Source of the DNA: Pseudoruegeria sp. HB172150
GTDB lineage: Bacteria; Pseudomonadota; Alphaproteobacteria; Rhodobacterales; Rhodobacteraceae
NCBI RefSeq assembly: GCF_013184805.1
Contig: NZ_JAATNG010000002.1
Span: 186,001-250,000, forward strand
Direction of reading: 5' to 3'
Length of the DNA stretch: 64,000 bases
The translations under genes and the position numbers were made by a program. The notes under the pieces were generated by a model. The model had not been told where the DNA came from and ran no database searches. It worked only from the letters and a program-made list of their open reading frames with translations. Position 1 is the first letter of the stretch. Each line of letters opens with the position of its first letter. Shown here piece after piece: positions 50,287 through 58,915 of the stretch.

Positions 50287-51618
50287 ATGGGACACAGCCC
50301 CTTCACCCCCGGCGTTGCCGCGGGTCGGCTGCCCAGCGAGGCAATGACCCGGAATTTCGGCGACCTGCATCCGCCGCTCGATGCGCATGAGGCGACCGTC
50401 GCCGCGGATCGCTGCTATTTCTGCCACGACGCGCCCTGCATGACCGCCTGTCCGACCTCGATCGACATTCCGCTGTTCATCCGCCAGATCGCGACCGGCA
50501 CGCCCGAGGCGGCAGCGAAGACGATTTTCGACCAGAACATCCTTGGCGGCATGTGCGCACGGGTCTGCCCGACCGAGACGCTGTGCGAGGAGGTCTGCGT
50601 GCGCGAGGTGGCCGAGGGTAAGCCCGTGGAGATCGGGCGGCTGCAGCGCTACGCGACCGACAAGCTGATGGCGAAGAACTCGCATCCGTTTTCGCGGGCT
50701 GCGGCGACTGGCAAGCGGGTGGCGGTTGTCGGCGCGGGGCCGGCGGGCCTGTCCTGCGCGCATCGACTGGCGATGAAGGGCCATGACGTGGTGATCTTCG
50801 ACGCGCGGACAAAGCCGGGCGGGCTGAACGAATACGGTATCGCGTCTTACAAGTCGGTGGACGATTTCGCGCAGAAAGAGGTCGACTGGCTGCTGCAGAT
50901 CGGCGGCATCGAGGTGCGGCAGGGGCAGGCACTGGGCAACGGGCTGTCGCTGGACGCGCTCGTGGCGGAGTATGACGCCGTCTTCCTGGGTATCGGACTG
51001 GCCGGGGTAAATGCCCTGCGTGCCGAGGGCGAGGAGGTGGAGAACGTCGCCGATGCGGTCGACTTTATCGCCGAGCTGCGTCAGGCGCGGGATCTTGGCG
51101 CGTTGCCCGTCGGGCGGAACGTGGTGGTGATCGGCGGTGGCATGACCGCCGTGGACGCCGCCGTGCAGTCGAAGCTGCTGGGCGCCGAGAATGTCACCAT
51201 CGTCTACCGCCGTGGGCAGGACCGGATGGCGGCCTCGGGCTATGAACAGGACCTCGCGGCGTCGAAGGGTGTCCGCATAATGACCCACGCGATGCCGGTG
51301 AAGGTGATCGGCAACGGCGCGGTGCGCGAGGTCGAGTTCGAGTACACCGAGGACGGTCCCGGCGGTCTGACCGGCACTGGAGAGCGGTTCACTTTGCCCG
51401 CCGACCAGCTGTTCCGCGCCATCGGGCAGAAGCTGGACGGCGCGCCGGAAGGGTTGGCGCTGGACGGCGGCAAGATCAAGGTAAGCGGCGCCGGCCGTAC
51501 TTCGGTCGCGAAGGTCTGGGCCGGGGGCGACTGCGCCACCGGCGGCGACGACCTGACCGTGACGGCGGTGGCCGAGGGGCGCGACGCGGCCGAGGATATT
51601 CACGCGAGCCTTAGCTAG
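50287..51618 (+). CDS. preT: Dihydropyrimidine dehydrogenase subunit PreT (NADH side)
   Basis: 443 residues from the ATG at 50287, with AGGGAG upstream. The N-terminal iron-sulfur part has CYFCHDAPCMTACPTSIDIP and MCARVCPTETLCEEVC, giving two [4Fe-4S] clusters. VAVVGAGPAGLSCA binds FAD and VVVIGGGMTAVDAA binds NAD. It passes electrons from NADH to PreA to reduce uracil and thymine to their dihydro forms, the first step of the reductive pathway. PreA follows 42 bases downstream. Confidence 0.97.
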   Translation: MGHSPFTPGVAAGRLPSEAMTRNFGDLHPPLDAHEATVAADRCYFCHDAPCMTACPTSIDIPLFIRQIATGTPEAAAKTIFDQNILGGMCARVCPTETLCEEVCVREVAEGKPVEIGRLQRYATDKLMAKNSHPFSRAAATGKRVAVVGAGPAGLSCAHRLAMKGHDVVIFDARTKPGGLNEYGIASYKSVDDFAQKEVDWLLQIGGIEVRQGQALGNGLSLDALVAEYDAVFLGIGLAGVNALRAEGEEVENVADAVDFIAELRQARDLGALPVGRNVVVIGGGMTAVDAAVQSKLLGAENVTIVYRRGQDRMAASGYEQDLAASKGVRIMTHAMPVKVIGNGAVREVEFEYTEDGPGGLTGTGERFTLPADQLFRAIGQKLDGAPEGLALDGGKIKVSGAGRTSVAKVWAGGDCATGGDDLTVTAVAEGRDAAEDIHASLS

Positions 51619-51660
51619 GCTCGCAGCAACAGGGACGACAGCCACCAGGAGGTGCCAGCG

Positions 51661-52968
51661 ATGGCCGATCTGAGCAGCGAATTCGTGGGGATCAAGTCCC
51701 CGAACCCATTCTGGCTGGCCTCGGCGCCGCCGACCGACAAGGAATACAACGTCCGCCGCGCCTTCGAGGCCGGCTGGGGCGGCGTGGTCTGGAAGACGCT
51801 GGGCGAGGAAGGCCCGCCCGTGGTCAACGTGAACGGCCCGCGCTATGGCGCGATCTGGGGCGCGGACCGGCGGCTTCTGGGTCTGAACAACATCGAACTG
51901 ATCACCGACCGGCCGCTGGAAGTGAACTTGCGCGAGATCAAGCAGGTAAAGCGGGATTATCCGGATCGGGCGGTCGTGGTCTCGATCATGGTCCCCTGCG
52001 AGGAACAGGCGTGGAAGTCGATCCTCCCGCTGGTCGAGGAAACCGGCGCCGACGGGATCGAGCTGAATTTCGGCTGTCCGCACGGGATGAGCGAGCGGGG
52101 CATGGGCTCGGCTGTGGGCCAGGTGCCCGAATACATCGAGATGGTGACGCGCTGGTGCAAGCAGTACTCGCGGATGCCGGTGATCGTGAAGCTGACGCCC
52201 AACATCACCGATATCCGCAAGCCTGCGCGTGCGGCGAAAGCCGGCGGCGCCGACGCGGTGTCTCTGATCAACACGATCAACTCGATCACCGGCGTGGACC
52301 TCGACAGTTTCGCGCCGGAGCCGACGATTGACGGCAAAGGTTCCCACGGCGGCTATTGCGGCCCGGCGGTGAAGCCGATTGCGTTGTCGATGGTGTCCGA
52401 GATCGCCCGCGATCCGGAAACTCACGGCCTTCCGATCTCCGGCATCGGCGGCGTGACCACCTGGCGCGACGCTGCGGAGTTCATGGCGCTGGGCGCGGGC
52501 AACGTACAAGTCTGCACCGCCGCCATGACCTATGGCTTCAAGGTGGTGCAGGAGATGATCTCTGGCCTGTCGCAGTGGATGGACGAGAAAGGTCATGCTT
52601 CGGTCGCCGACTTTGTGGGTCGTGCGGTGCCGAACGTGACCGACTGGCAGTACCTGAACCTCAACTACATCACCAAGGCGCGGATCGATCAGGACGCCTG
52701 CATCAAGTGCGGCCGTTGCTATGCTGCCTGCGAAGACACGTCACACCAGGCGATCTCGATGAGTGCGGATCGGGTGTTCGAGGTGAAGGACGACGAATGC
52801 GTCGCGTGCAATCTGTGTGTGAACGTCTGCCCGGTCGAGGGCTGCATTACGATGGAGGAATTGGCACCGGGTGCAATGGACGAGCGGACCGGTCGGAAAG
52901 TCGCGAAAGAGTATGCGAACTGGACGACGCATCCGAACAACCCAGCTGCGCGGCCAGCCGCAGAGTAG
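51661..52968 (+). CDS. preA: Dihydropyrimidine dehydrogenase subunit PreA
   Basis: 435 residues from the ATG at 51661. An FMN barrel domain with the active-site Cys139 in FGCPHGMSERGMG matches the catalytic cysteine of mammalian dihydropyrimidine dehydrogenase. The C-terminal ferredoxin part has two [4Fe-4S] motifs, CIKCGRCYAACEDTSHQAI and CVACNLCVNVCPVEGC. With PreT it reduces uracil and thymine using NADH. AGGAGG lies upstream of the ATG. Confidence 0.98.
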   Translation: MADLSSEFVGIKSPNPFWLASAPPTDKEYNVRRAFEAGWGGVVWKTLGEEGPPVVNVNGPRYGAIWGADRRLLGLNNIELITDRPLEVNLREIKQVKRDYPDRAVVVSIMVPCEEQAWKSILPLVEETGADGIELNFGCPHGMSERGMGSAVGQVPEYIEMVTRWCKQYSRMPVIVKLTPNITDIRKPARAAKAGGADAVSLINTINSITGVDLDSFAPEPTIDGKGSHGGYCGPAVKPIALSMVSEIARDPETHGLPISGIGGVTTWRDAAEFMALGAGNVQVCTAAMTYGFKVVQEMISGLSQWMDEKGHASVADFVGRAVPNVTDWQYLNLNYITKARIDQDACIKCGRCYAACEDTSHQAISMSADRVFEVKDDECVACNLCVNVCPVEGCITMEELAPGAMDERTGRKVAKEYANWTTHPNNPAARPAAE

Positions 52969-52982
52969 CGCGTTGCTGGCTG

Positions 52983-52997
52983 CCCCGTTAAGCGGGG
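52983..52997. terminator. Short hairpin after preA
   Basis: CCCCG-TTAAG-CGGGG lies between preA and the convergent hypothetical gene. Five-base stem, no T run; a weak candidate terminator. Confidence 0.35.
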
Positions 52998-53001
52998 AAG
53001 G

Positions 53002-53556
53002 TCAGGCTTCGGTGGCCTCGACAGGTTCAGGTGGCGGCGCTTCCGTCGCGGCCACTGCTTCCTTCGGCGGTTCCGGCGCCTCGGGGACGGCCGGTGTAGC
53101 CTGAACCGGCGCGACAGGTTTCTCAGGCTTTCTGGCTTTCGACTCGGCCGTGTCGCGGGCGGTCTCCGCCGCGTCTGCGCGTGCCTCCGCCCGTTCGATC
53201 TTGATCGCCGCCTCCGCTTCGACCCGGCTGCGTTCCGCCTCCAGCCGCTCGATGGCGCGCTGCAGGTCGCGTTCCAGCTCAAGTACGTTGGCCTGGAACG
53301 CCGGCGACGGTCCGATCAGCGTGAACTCGTCGATCTTCGGCCGCTCGGGCATTCGGGCCGCGGTGTCGCTTTCGCCCCGTTCGCGCGTGGACGGTCGGGC
53401 CAGTGGCGGCGTGGCAGTGTCCATCCGGGCCTGCGGGCCGCGCCCGCCAGAGGTGGATTCCACCGGCGCCAACACCGGGGCAATGGCCTCTGTATGCGCA
53501 CGGATCGGGAGGACGCCCCCGCCCAGCGTCTGTTGTATCGGGGCAAACTCACCCAT
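53002..53556 (-). CDS. Coiled-coil hypothetical protein with proline/alanine-rich tail
   Basis: 184 residues, not recognised. A mixed N-terminal part (1-80) precedes a charged coiled coil (about 85-140, LELERDLQRAIERLEAERSR) and a tail rich in Pro, Ala, Glu and Lys (142-184). No signal peptide or catalytic motif. AGGAG lies upstream of the ATG. It sits between preA and rutR, on rutR's strand. The tail's biased composition means it may be disordered. Confidence 0.6.
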   Translation of the reverse strand: MGEFAPIQQTLGGGVLPIRAHTEAIAPVLAPVESTSGGRGPQARMDTATPPLARPSTRERGESDTAARMPERPKIDEFTLIGPSPAFQANVLELERDLQRAIERLEAERSRVEAEAAIKIERAEARADAAETARDTAESKARKPEKPVAPVQATPAVPEAPEPPKEAVAATEAPPPEPVEATEA

Positions 53557-53649
53557 TCTTCTGCTCCTGCACTCGGACTCGATCAGGGCTCAATATAAGC
53601 CAGCGAGGTGCCGGAAAGTGTTAACACAACCGGGATTCTGGGGTGCTGG

Positions 53650-54264
53650 TTAACGGGGTGTAAGGGCGCTTCGATAAAGGTGCTCGAGAAACGCTGCCGC
53701 GTCTTCGAAGTGCCCGTTGCCGGGTCCGAGGATTCCACGCACCTGGATGTCAAAATCGGCATAGTGCTGGGTCGTCGACCAGATCGAAAAGATCAGGTGA
53801 TAGGGGTCGATATCCGCAATCCGCCCGGCACGGGTCCAGCCCCGGATCAGCGCGGCCTTCTCGTCCACCATCTGCTTCAGCGGACCTTCGATGATGTCCA
53901 GTATGCGCGGTGCGCCCTGCAGAATCTCATTCGCGAACAACCTGCTTTCGCGAGGATATTCCCGCGCCATTTCCAGCTTGCGCTGCGCATATGCGACGAC
54001 CTCTTCTATGGGGTCGCCGTCGTCGGTCAGTTCTTTGAGGGGATCCAGCCACAGATCCAGAACGCCCGACAGGACCTGTACGTAAATCGCTTCCTTGGAG
54101 GCGAAATAGTAGAGCAGATTCGGCTTCGAAAGACCGGCGGCCCTGGAGATGTCATCGAGCGTCGCACCCCGGAAACCGGCCTGCGAAAAGGCATCCAGCG
54201 CGGCGTCGAGAATAGCAGCGGTGTTCTTTTCCTGAATGCGTGTTCGGGGCGCGGAAGCGTCCAT
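53650..54264 (-). CDS. rutR: TetR family regulator RutR
   Basis: 204 residues. The N-terminal helix-turn-helix is AFSQAGFRGATLDDISRAAG followed by LSKPNLLYYFASKEAIY, the recognition helix type of RutR. The C-terminal domain (LANEILQGAP-like region, LKQMVDEKAALIRGW) matches the RutR ligand fold, which binds uracil or thymine and releases DNA. AAAGGA lies before the ATG. A near-perfect RutR box in the divergent region and the surrounding pyrimidine genes support the assignment. Confidence 0.92.
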   Translation of the reverse strand: MDASAPRTRIQEKNTAAILDAALDAFSQAGFRGATLDDISRAAGLSKPNLLYYFASKEAIYVQVLSGVLDLWLDPLKELTDDGDPIEEVVAYAQRKLEMAREYPRESRLFANEILQGAPRILDIIEGPLKQMVDEKAALIRGWTRAGRIADIDPYHLIFSIWSTTQHYADFDIQVRGILGPGNGHFEDAAAFLEHLYRSALTPR

Positions 54265-54352
54265 TTTTATCCTTTTTTCCGTGCAGAATTGTTACTGACT
54301 ATGCGTCGCTTTGGAAGGCCTTGACGTCTTTCCTTGCCGTGGTAGCGTCTTC

Positions 54353-54368
54353 CTGACCAATTGGTCAA
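54353..54368. promoter_or_regulatory. rutR: RutR binding site
   Basis: CTGACCA-AT-TGGTCAA matches the RutR consensus TTGACCA-N2-TGGTCAA at 13 of 14 fixed positions, with only the first base differing. It is 89 bases from the rutR start and 136 from the ACT-domain gene start, in the divergent promoter region, so it may repress both directions until pyrimidine binds. Confidence 0.88.
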
Positions 54369-54412
54369 ACTCTTTGCTTCGCGCAGCCAAAGCCCATCAT
54401 GGAGAAATTGCC

Positions 54413-54508
54413 ATGGCGCACGACCGGCCCGCCGCTTCGATCTTCGGTATCCGTGCCGGGGCAGGCGGAACGGACGGCGGCACATGCTCGTCCCTGGCGC
54501 GACTATGA
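54413..54508 (+). CDS. Possible 31-residue upstream open reading frame
   Basis: An ATG at 54413 preceded by GGAG (eight-base spacing) opens a frame of 31 codons starting MAHDRPAASIFGIRAG. Its TGA overlaps the ATG of the next gene (54505) as ATGA, the coupling seen all over this window. It may be a leader that loads ribosomes onto the ACT-domain gene. No family is recognised and the frame overlaps the longer alternative start of that gene, so this is tentative. Confidence 0.35.
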   Translation: MAHDRPAASIFGIRAGAGGTDGGTCSSLARL

Positions 54509-54906
54509 CCGAGGGGGCGGTAAAGGACAGCACGGCCTTGGTCCGCCAGATGGACCCGGAATTGACGGCCGGGCGATTTGCGTTCGCGACATTTTCGGGC
54601 GAGCCACCTGCAGCATTGCAATCAGCGGCCACTGCGCTGTTCCGCGAGCCCGAGGCGCTGTCGCTGATCGTGGATGCTGAGCATGCGCCTGCAGAGATGC
54701 CGATGCGGATGATCCGGCTGCGCGTACATTCGGCGCTGGACGGCGTCGGGCTTACCGCCGCTGTGTCCGGCGCACTGGCGCAGGAAAACATCCCCGCGAA
54801 TGTCGTCGCGGGCTATCATCACGACCATATCTTCGTGCCCGAGGATCTGGCGGAGCAGGCGATGGCCGTGCTGCGCCGTCTTGCGGCCGAAGCGGGACAG
54901 GACTGA
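54505..54906 (+). CDS. ACT domain-containing protein
   Basis: 133 residues from the ATG at 54505. This start is preferred because it is coupled by ATGA to the small upstream frame; an ATG at 54484 is the alternative. The C-terminal ACT-type domain is LSLIVDAEHAPAEM, SALDGVGLTAAVSGALAQ, and NVVAGYHHDHIFVP. The N-terminal part FAFATFSGEPPAALQSA matches the DUF2241-like partner of such proteins. ACT domains bind amino acids or nucleobases, so a sensing role in the pyrimidine operon is possible. It heads the hydrolase operon downstream of the RutR box. Confidence 0.8.
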   Translation: MTEGAVKDSTALVRQMDPELTAGRFAFATFSGEPPAALQSAATALFREPEALSLIVDAEHAPAEMPMRMIRLRVHSALDGVGLTAAVSGALAQENIPANVVAGYHHDHIFVPEDLAEQAMAVLRRLAAEAGQD

Positions 54907-54916
54907 AGGAGACCCC

Positions 54917-56167
54917 ATGGCAGCCCCCGGCGAAAACCTGAGGATCAATGGCGAGCGGCTTTGGGACTCGCTGATGGAAATGGCCAAGATCGGCCCCGGT
55001 GTCGCGGGTGGCAACAACCGGCAGACCCTGACTGATGCCGATGGCGAAGGCCGCGCACTGTTCCAGAAATGGTGCGAGGCGGCGGGCTGTTCCATGGGCC
55101 TCGACCAGATGGGCAACATGTTCGCCCTGCGGGAAGGGACGGACCTGGATGCGCTGCCGGTCTATGTCGGCTCGCACCTCGACACGCAGCCGACCGGCGG
55201 CAAGTACGATGGCGTTCTGGGCGTACTTGGCGGGCTGGAGGTGATCCGCACGCTGAACGATCTGGACATCAAGACCAAGCACCCGATCGTGGTGGTGAAT
55301 TGGACCAACGAGGAAGGCACCCGGTTCGCACCCGCGATGCTCGCCTCCGGCGTTTTCGCCGGGGTGCATACGCAGGACTGGGCCTATGACCGCGTCGATG
55401 CAAAGGGCAAGAAATTCGGCGACGAATTGGTGCGGATCGGCTGGAAAGGCGACGAGGAGGTCGGCGCGCGGAAGATGCACGCGCTGTTCGAACTGCATAT
55501 CGAGCAGGGCCCGATCCTCGAGGCCGAGGGTAAGGATATCGGCGTCGTCACCCACGGGCAGGGGCTGTGCTGGCTGCAGCTGACCATCATCGGCAAGGAC
55601 GCGCATACCGGCTCCACTCCGATGCCCATGCGCAAGAACGCGGGCCTCGCCATGGCGCGGGTTCTGGAGAAGGTCGAGGAAATCGCACTGTCCCACGCGC
55701 CCCATGCGGTCGGCGCGGCCGGGCATATCGACATCTACCCGAACTCGCGCAACGTGATCCCCGGAAAGGCGGTGTTTACGGTAGACTTCCGCTCGCCGGA
55801 ACTGGCGGTGATCACCGATATGGAGGCGCGGCTTCGTGTGGCGGCGCAGACCATCTGCGATGAGATGGGGCTGGAAGTCGAGTTCGAGAAGACCGGCGGT
55901 TTCGATCCGGTGGAATTTGACGAAACCTGCGTGGCTGCGGTGCGGAATGCGGCGGAACGGCTGGGATACTCGCACAGAAACATCATTTCCGGCGCCGGGC
56001 ACGATGCCTGCTGGATCAACCAGGTGGCGCCGACGGCCATGGTGATGTGCCCCTGCGTGGACGGGCTGAGCCACAACGAGGCCGAAGAGATATCGCCCGA
56101 ATGGGCCCGCGCCGGGACAGACGTGCTGTTCCACGCGGTGGTGGAAACGGCGGAGATCGTGGAATGA
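54917..56167 (+). CDS. Beta-ureidopropionase / N-carbamoyl amidase (M20 family)
   Basis: 416 residues from the ATG at 54917, with AAGGAG upstream. Di-zinc ligands lie in GSHLDTQPTGG (His87), KYDGVLG (Asp98), NEEGTRFAP (Glu132/133), LHIEQGP and SGAGHDACW. It belongs to the Zn-dependent hydrolase branch that cleaves N-carbamoyl-beta-alanine or N-carbamoyl-L-amino acids, releasing CO2 and ammonia. With PreTA and HydA, this would complete uracil breakdown to beta-alanine. Allantoate amidohydrolase is a close relative, but the context favours pyrimidines. Confidence 0.93.
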   Translation: MAAPGENLRINGERLWDSLMEMAKIGPGVAGGNNRQTLTDADGEGRALFQKWCEAAGCSMGLDQMGNMFALREGTDLDALPVYVGSHLDTQPTGGKYDGVLGVLGGLEVIRTLNDLDIKTKHPIVVVNWTNEEGTRFAPAMLASGVFAGVHTQDWAYDRVDAKGKKFGDELVRIGWKGDEEVGARKMHALFELHIEQGPILEAEGKDIGVVTHGQGLCWLQLTIIGKDAHTGSTPMPMRKNAGLAMARVLEKVEEIALSHAPHAVGAAGHIDIYPNSRNVIPGKAVFTVDFRSPELAVITDMEARLRVAAQTICDEMGLEVEFEKTGGFDPVEFDETCVAAVRNAAERLGYSHRNIISGAGHDACWINQVAPTAMVMCPCVDGLSHNEAEEISPEWARAGTDVLFHAVVETAEIVE

Positions 56168-56472
56168 GCGACGGACCGGAATTCGAGGAAATCCAGATCA
56201 CAGCGGCGGATGTCCGCAAGAAGAAGATGCTGAGCGCGCTGATGTTCGGTGCGGTTCTGCCCGGCATGGCCGAAGCGCTGCCGGAACTCGAAGACAAGCG
56301 ACCGGCTGAGAACGGCGCCACGGAAGTTGCCGCCGAGGCCGCGGCTGGGCCCGAAACGGCCCCGCCCACCAGCCCGGTGCGGTTTGTGGCCCAGGAAGGC
56401 GTGGTCGTGGCCGTCGAAAATCGGGTGCCGGCGGAATACGCCGCCTTCGCGCGGCTGTTCCGGAAAAGCTGA
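56164..56472 (+). CDS. Small hypothetical protein between the amidase and hydA
   Basis: 102 residues starting in an ATGA overlap with the amidase stop. An acidic start (MSDGPEFEEIQITAADV) leads to a basic KKK patch, a short apolar stretch (MLSALMFGAVLPGMAEA, 22-38), an Ala/Glu/Pro-rich middle and a C-terminal VAVENRVPAEYAAFARLF. Not recognised. The strict coupling suggests a role in the pathway or in assembly, but nothing in the sequence shows which. Confidence 0.6.
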   Translation: MSDGPEFEEIQITAADVRKKKMLSALMFGAVLPGMAEALPELEDKRPAENGATEVAAEAAAGPETAPPTSPVRFVAQEGVVVAVENRVPAEYAAFARLFRKS

Positions 56473-56538
56473 CACGCCGCGACACCTGCGGCTGCATGAA
56501 ACACAACGAGACGAAAAGACGAGAACAGGGAGCACAGC

Positions 56539-57993
56539 ATGACCACTGTCATCAAGAACGGGACCGTCGTGACGGCCGATCTGACCTACAAGGCCGATGT
56601 GCTGGTCGAGGGCGGCAAGATCGTCGAGATCGGGCCGGACCTGAAGGGCGACGAGGTGCTGGACGCGACCGGCTGCTACGTCATGCCCGGCGGGATCGAC
56701 CCGCACACCCACCTCGAAATGCCGTTCATGGGCACCTACAGCTCTGATGATTTTGAAAGCGGCACGCGCGCCGCGCTGGCAGGCGGCACCACGATGGTGG
56801 TCGATTTCGCGCTGCCCAATCCGGGGCAGGGGCTGCTCGACGCGCTGCAGATGTGGGATAACAAGTCCACCCGTGCGCATTGCGACTACAGCTTCCACAT
56901 GGCGATCACCTGGTGGGACGAGCAGGTCTTCAACGAGATGGAGACGGTGGTGAAGGACCGGGGCATCACCACCTTCAAGCATTTCATGGCATACAAGGGC
57001 GCGCTGATGGTGAACGACGACGAGATGTTCGCGTCGTTCCAGCGCTGCGCCGAACTGGGCGCCATGCCGCTGGTCCATGCCGAGAACGGCGATATCGTCG
57101 CCGACCTGTCCGCCAAGCTGCTTGCCGAGGGGAATAACGGGCCCGAAGGCCACGCCTATTCCCGGCCGCCGCAGGTTGAGGGTGAGGCCACCAACCGCGC
57201 CATCATGATCGCCGACATGGCGGGCGTGCCCTTGTACGTGGTCCATGTGTCCTGCGAGGACAGCCACGAGGCCATTCGGCGCGCCCGCATGCTGGGCAAA
57301 CGCGTCTACGGCGAACCGCTGATCCAGCACCTGACGCTGGATGAGAGCGAGTATTTCGACAAGGACTGGGACCACGCCGCCCGCCGCGTGATGTCGCCGC
57401 CCTTCCGCAACAAGCAGCACCAGGATTCTCTGTGGAACGGCCTCGCCTCCGGCTCCTTGTCCTGTGTCGCGACGGACCACTGCGCCTTTACCACTGATCA
57501 GAAACGCTATGGCGTCGGCGATTTTACCAAGATCCCGAACGGCACCGGCGGGCTGGAGGATCGGATCCCGATGCTCTGGACCTACGGCGTCGGCACCGGG
57601 CGGCTGACCCCGAACGAGTTCGTCGCGGTCACGTCGACCAACATCGCGAAGATCCTGAACTGTTACCCGAAGAAGGGCGCGATCCTCGTTGGCGCGGACG
57701 CCGACATCGTCGTGCTGGACCCGGAGAAGGAAAAAACGATCTCTGCCAAGACGCAGGAATCCTCGATCGATTACAACGTCTTCGAGGGCAAGCACGTGAA
57801 GGGCCTGCCGCGCTTTGTCCTGACCCGCGGCCGCGTCGCGGTGATGGATGGCGAGACGAAGCCCGAGGAGGGTCACGGCAAGTTCGTCAAGCGCGAGCCG
57901 GTGAACCCGGTGAACAAGGCGCTCAGCACCTGGAAGGAGCTGACCTCGCCGCGCAAGGTCGAGCGGACGGGCATCCCGGCCACCGGGGTCTGA
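56539..57993 (+). CDS. hydA: Dihydropyrimidinase
   Basis: 484 residues, amidohydrolase fold. Metal ligands are His56 and His58 (PHTHLEMPF), the carboxylated Lys153 (AYKGALMV), His180 (VHAEN), His236 (VVHVSCED) and Asp313 (ATDHCAF). It opens dihydrouracil and dihydrothymine to N-carbamoyl-beta-alanine and its methyl form, and often hydantoins too. CAGGGAG lies upstream. It is the middle enzyme of the pathway between PreTA and the amidase. Confidence 0.97.
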   Translation: MTTVIKNGTVVTADLTYKADVLVEGGKIVEIGPDLKGDEVLDATGCYVMPGGIDPHTHLEMPFMGTYSSDDFESGTRAALAGGTTMVVDFALPNPGQGLLDALQMWDNKSTRAHCDYSFHMAITWWDEQVFNEMETVVKDRGITTFKHFMAYKGALMVNDDEMFASFQRCAELGAMPLVHAENGDIVADLSAKLLAEGNNGPEGHAYSRPPQVEGEATNRAIMIADMAGVPLYVVHVSCEDSHEAIRRARMLGKRVYGEPLIQHLTLDESEYFDKDWDHAARRVMSPPFRNKQHQDSLWNGLASGSLSCVATDHCAFTTDQKRYGVGDFTKIPNGTGGLEDRIPMLWTYGVGTGRLTPNEFVAVTSTNIAKILNCYPKKGAILVGADADIVVLDPEKEKTISAKTQESSIDYNVFEGKHVKGLPRFVLTRGRVAVMDGETKPEEGHGKFVKREPVNPVNKALSTWKELTSPRKVERTGIPATGV

Positions 57994-58000
57994 CGGCCAG

Positions 58001-58480
58001 GTGTGGTGGGTCGACGTACTTGCCGACGTCTCGACGGTCGCCGCCTCGCTGGCGGTGATCGTCACGACGGTGTTCATCTGGTGGCAGGTCGGACTTCAGC
58101 GGCAGGATGTCGATACCGATAAACGGCGGCTGCAGCGCGAGTCGCTGGCGTCGATCCACGAGACCCTGCAGGACGAGAAATTTCGCGACGCCCGGGCAGA
58201 GTTTTTCGCCGGGCCGCATATGAAGGACTACGATGCGCTCGAAGATGTCGAGAAACGCCGCGCCCGGTTCATCCTGTCGGTCTACAGCCTCATGTCACGG
58301 ATGGTCGGCAGCGGCGCCATCGACGAGGCGCTCTATCGCGACTACTGGCGCAGCACACTACTGCGCGACTGGGACCGGATGGAGAATTTCATCGCCGGGG
58401 AACGGCTTGCCACGCGAAGCCACAGCCTGTTCGAGGCGACCGAAAAGCTGGCGGAGCGTTGGAGGCACGCCGATGTCTAG
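58001..58480 (+). CDS. Small membrane-anchored protein, DUF4760-like
   Basis: 159 residues from a GTG at 58001, eight bases after hydA, with a weak ribosome site. An N-terminal helix (VSTVAASLAVIVTTVFIWWQ) is followed by a soluble helical region (RRLQRESLASIHETLQDEKF, RARFILSVYSLMSRMVGSGA, YWRSTLLRDWDRMENFI). This resembles DUF4760-type proteins, function unknown. Co-transcription with hydA is likely from the spacing. Confidence 0.65.
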   Translation: MWWVDVLADVSTVAASLAVIVTTVFIWWQVGLQRQDVDTDKRRLQRESLASIHETLQDEKFRDARAEFFAGPHMKDYDALEDVEKRRARFILSVYSLMSRMVGSGAIDEALYRDYWRSTLLRDWDRMENFIAGERLATRSHSLFEATEKLAERWRHADV

Positions 58481-58493
58481 GCATGCCGCCGCA

Positions 58494-58907
58494 TCAGGCG
58501 GGGACCATCTCCTCCAGTTCCGGCAGAAGGCGAACGCTCTCCTGTTCGTGCGGGTCGGTGCGGGCGATCACGGCGACCGCCTCTGTCGCGCCGGTGTTGA
58601 TCGGGAGGTGCGGCACGCCGGCGGGGATGTAGATCAGCTCGCCGGCATTCGTCTCCATCCGGTGCTGCAGCTTGTCGCCCCAGTACATGATCGCCTCGCC
58701 CTCCAGCACGTAGATCGCCGTCTCGTGGGATTCGTGCATATGCGCCTTGGCGCGGCCACCCGGAGGAATGCGCAGGATGTGCATGCAGATCGCCTGCGCG
58801 CCAGTCGTCTCGCGGGCGATGCCCTCGAAATAGGTAAAGCCCTGCTTGCCGTCATAGGTGCCGCCAAGGCGGAGTTTCTTGCAGTCTGTCGGCATCTGGT
58901 CGGACAT
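58494..58907 (-). CDS. Cupin domain protein
   Basis: 137 residues from the ATG at 58907, with GGAGG upstream. A single cupin barrel: HMHESHETAIYVLEGE gives the first metal motif, YIPAGVPHLPIN the second. Cupins of this size bind a metal and act as isomerases, oxygenases or storage folds. It is the only leftward gene inside the pyrimidine and transporter region, divergent from the VOC protein. Substrate unknown. Confidence 0.85.
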   Translation of the reverse strand: MSDQMPTDCKKLRLGGTYDGKQGFTYFEGIARETTGAQAICMHILRIPPGGRAKAHMHESHETAIYVLEGEAIMYWGDKLQHRMETNAGELIYIPAGVPHLPINTGATEAVAVIARTDPHEQESVRLLPELEEMVPA

Positions 58908-58915
58908 CGCTACCT

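Noticed and set aside
50248-52596. 782-codon minus-strand open frame across preT and preA
   Set aside because: Antisense to two certain genes with conserved motifs; its own translation has biased composition and no recognisable motif.
55735-58077. 780-codon minus-strand frame across the amidase and hydA
   Set aside because: Shadow of the real genes, which carry intact metal ligands.
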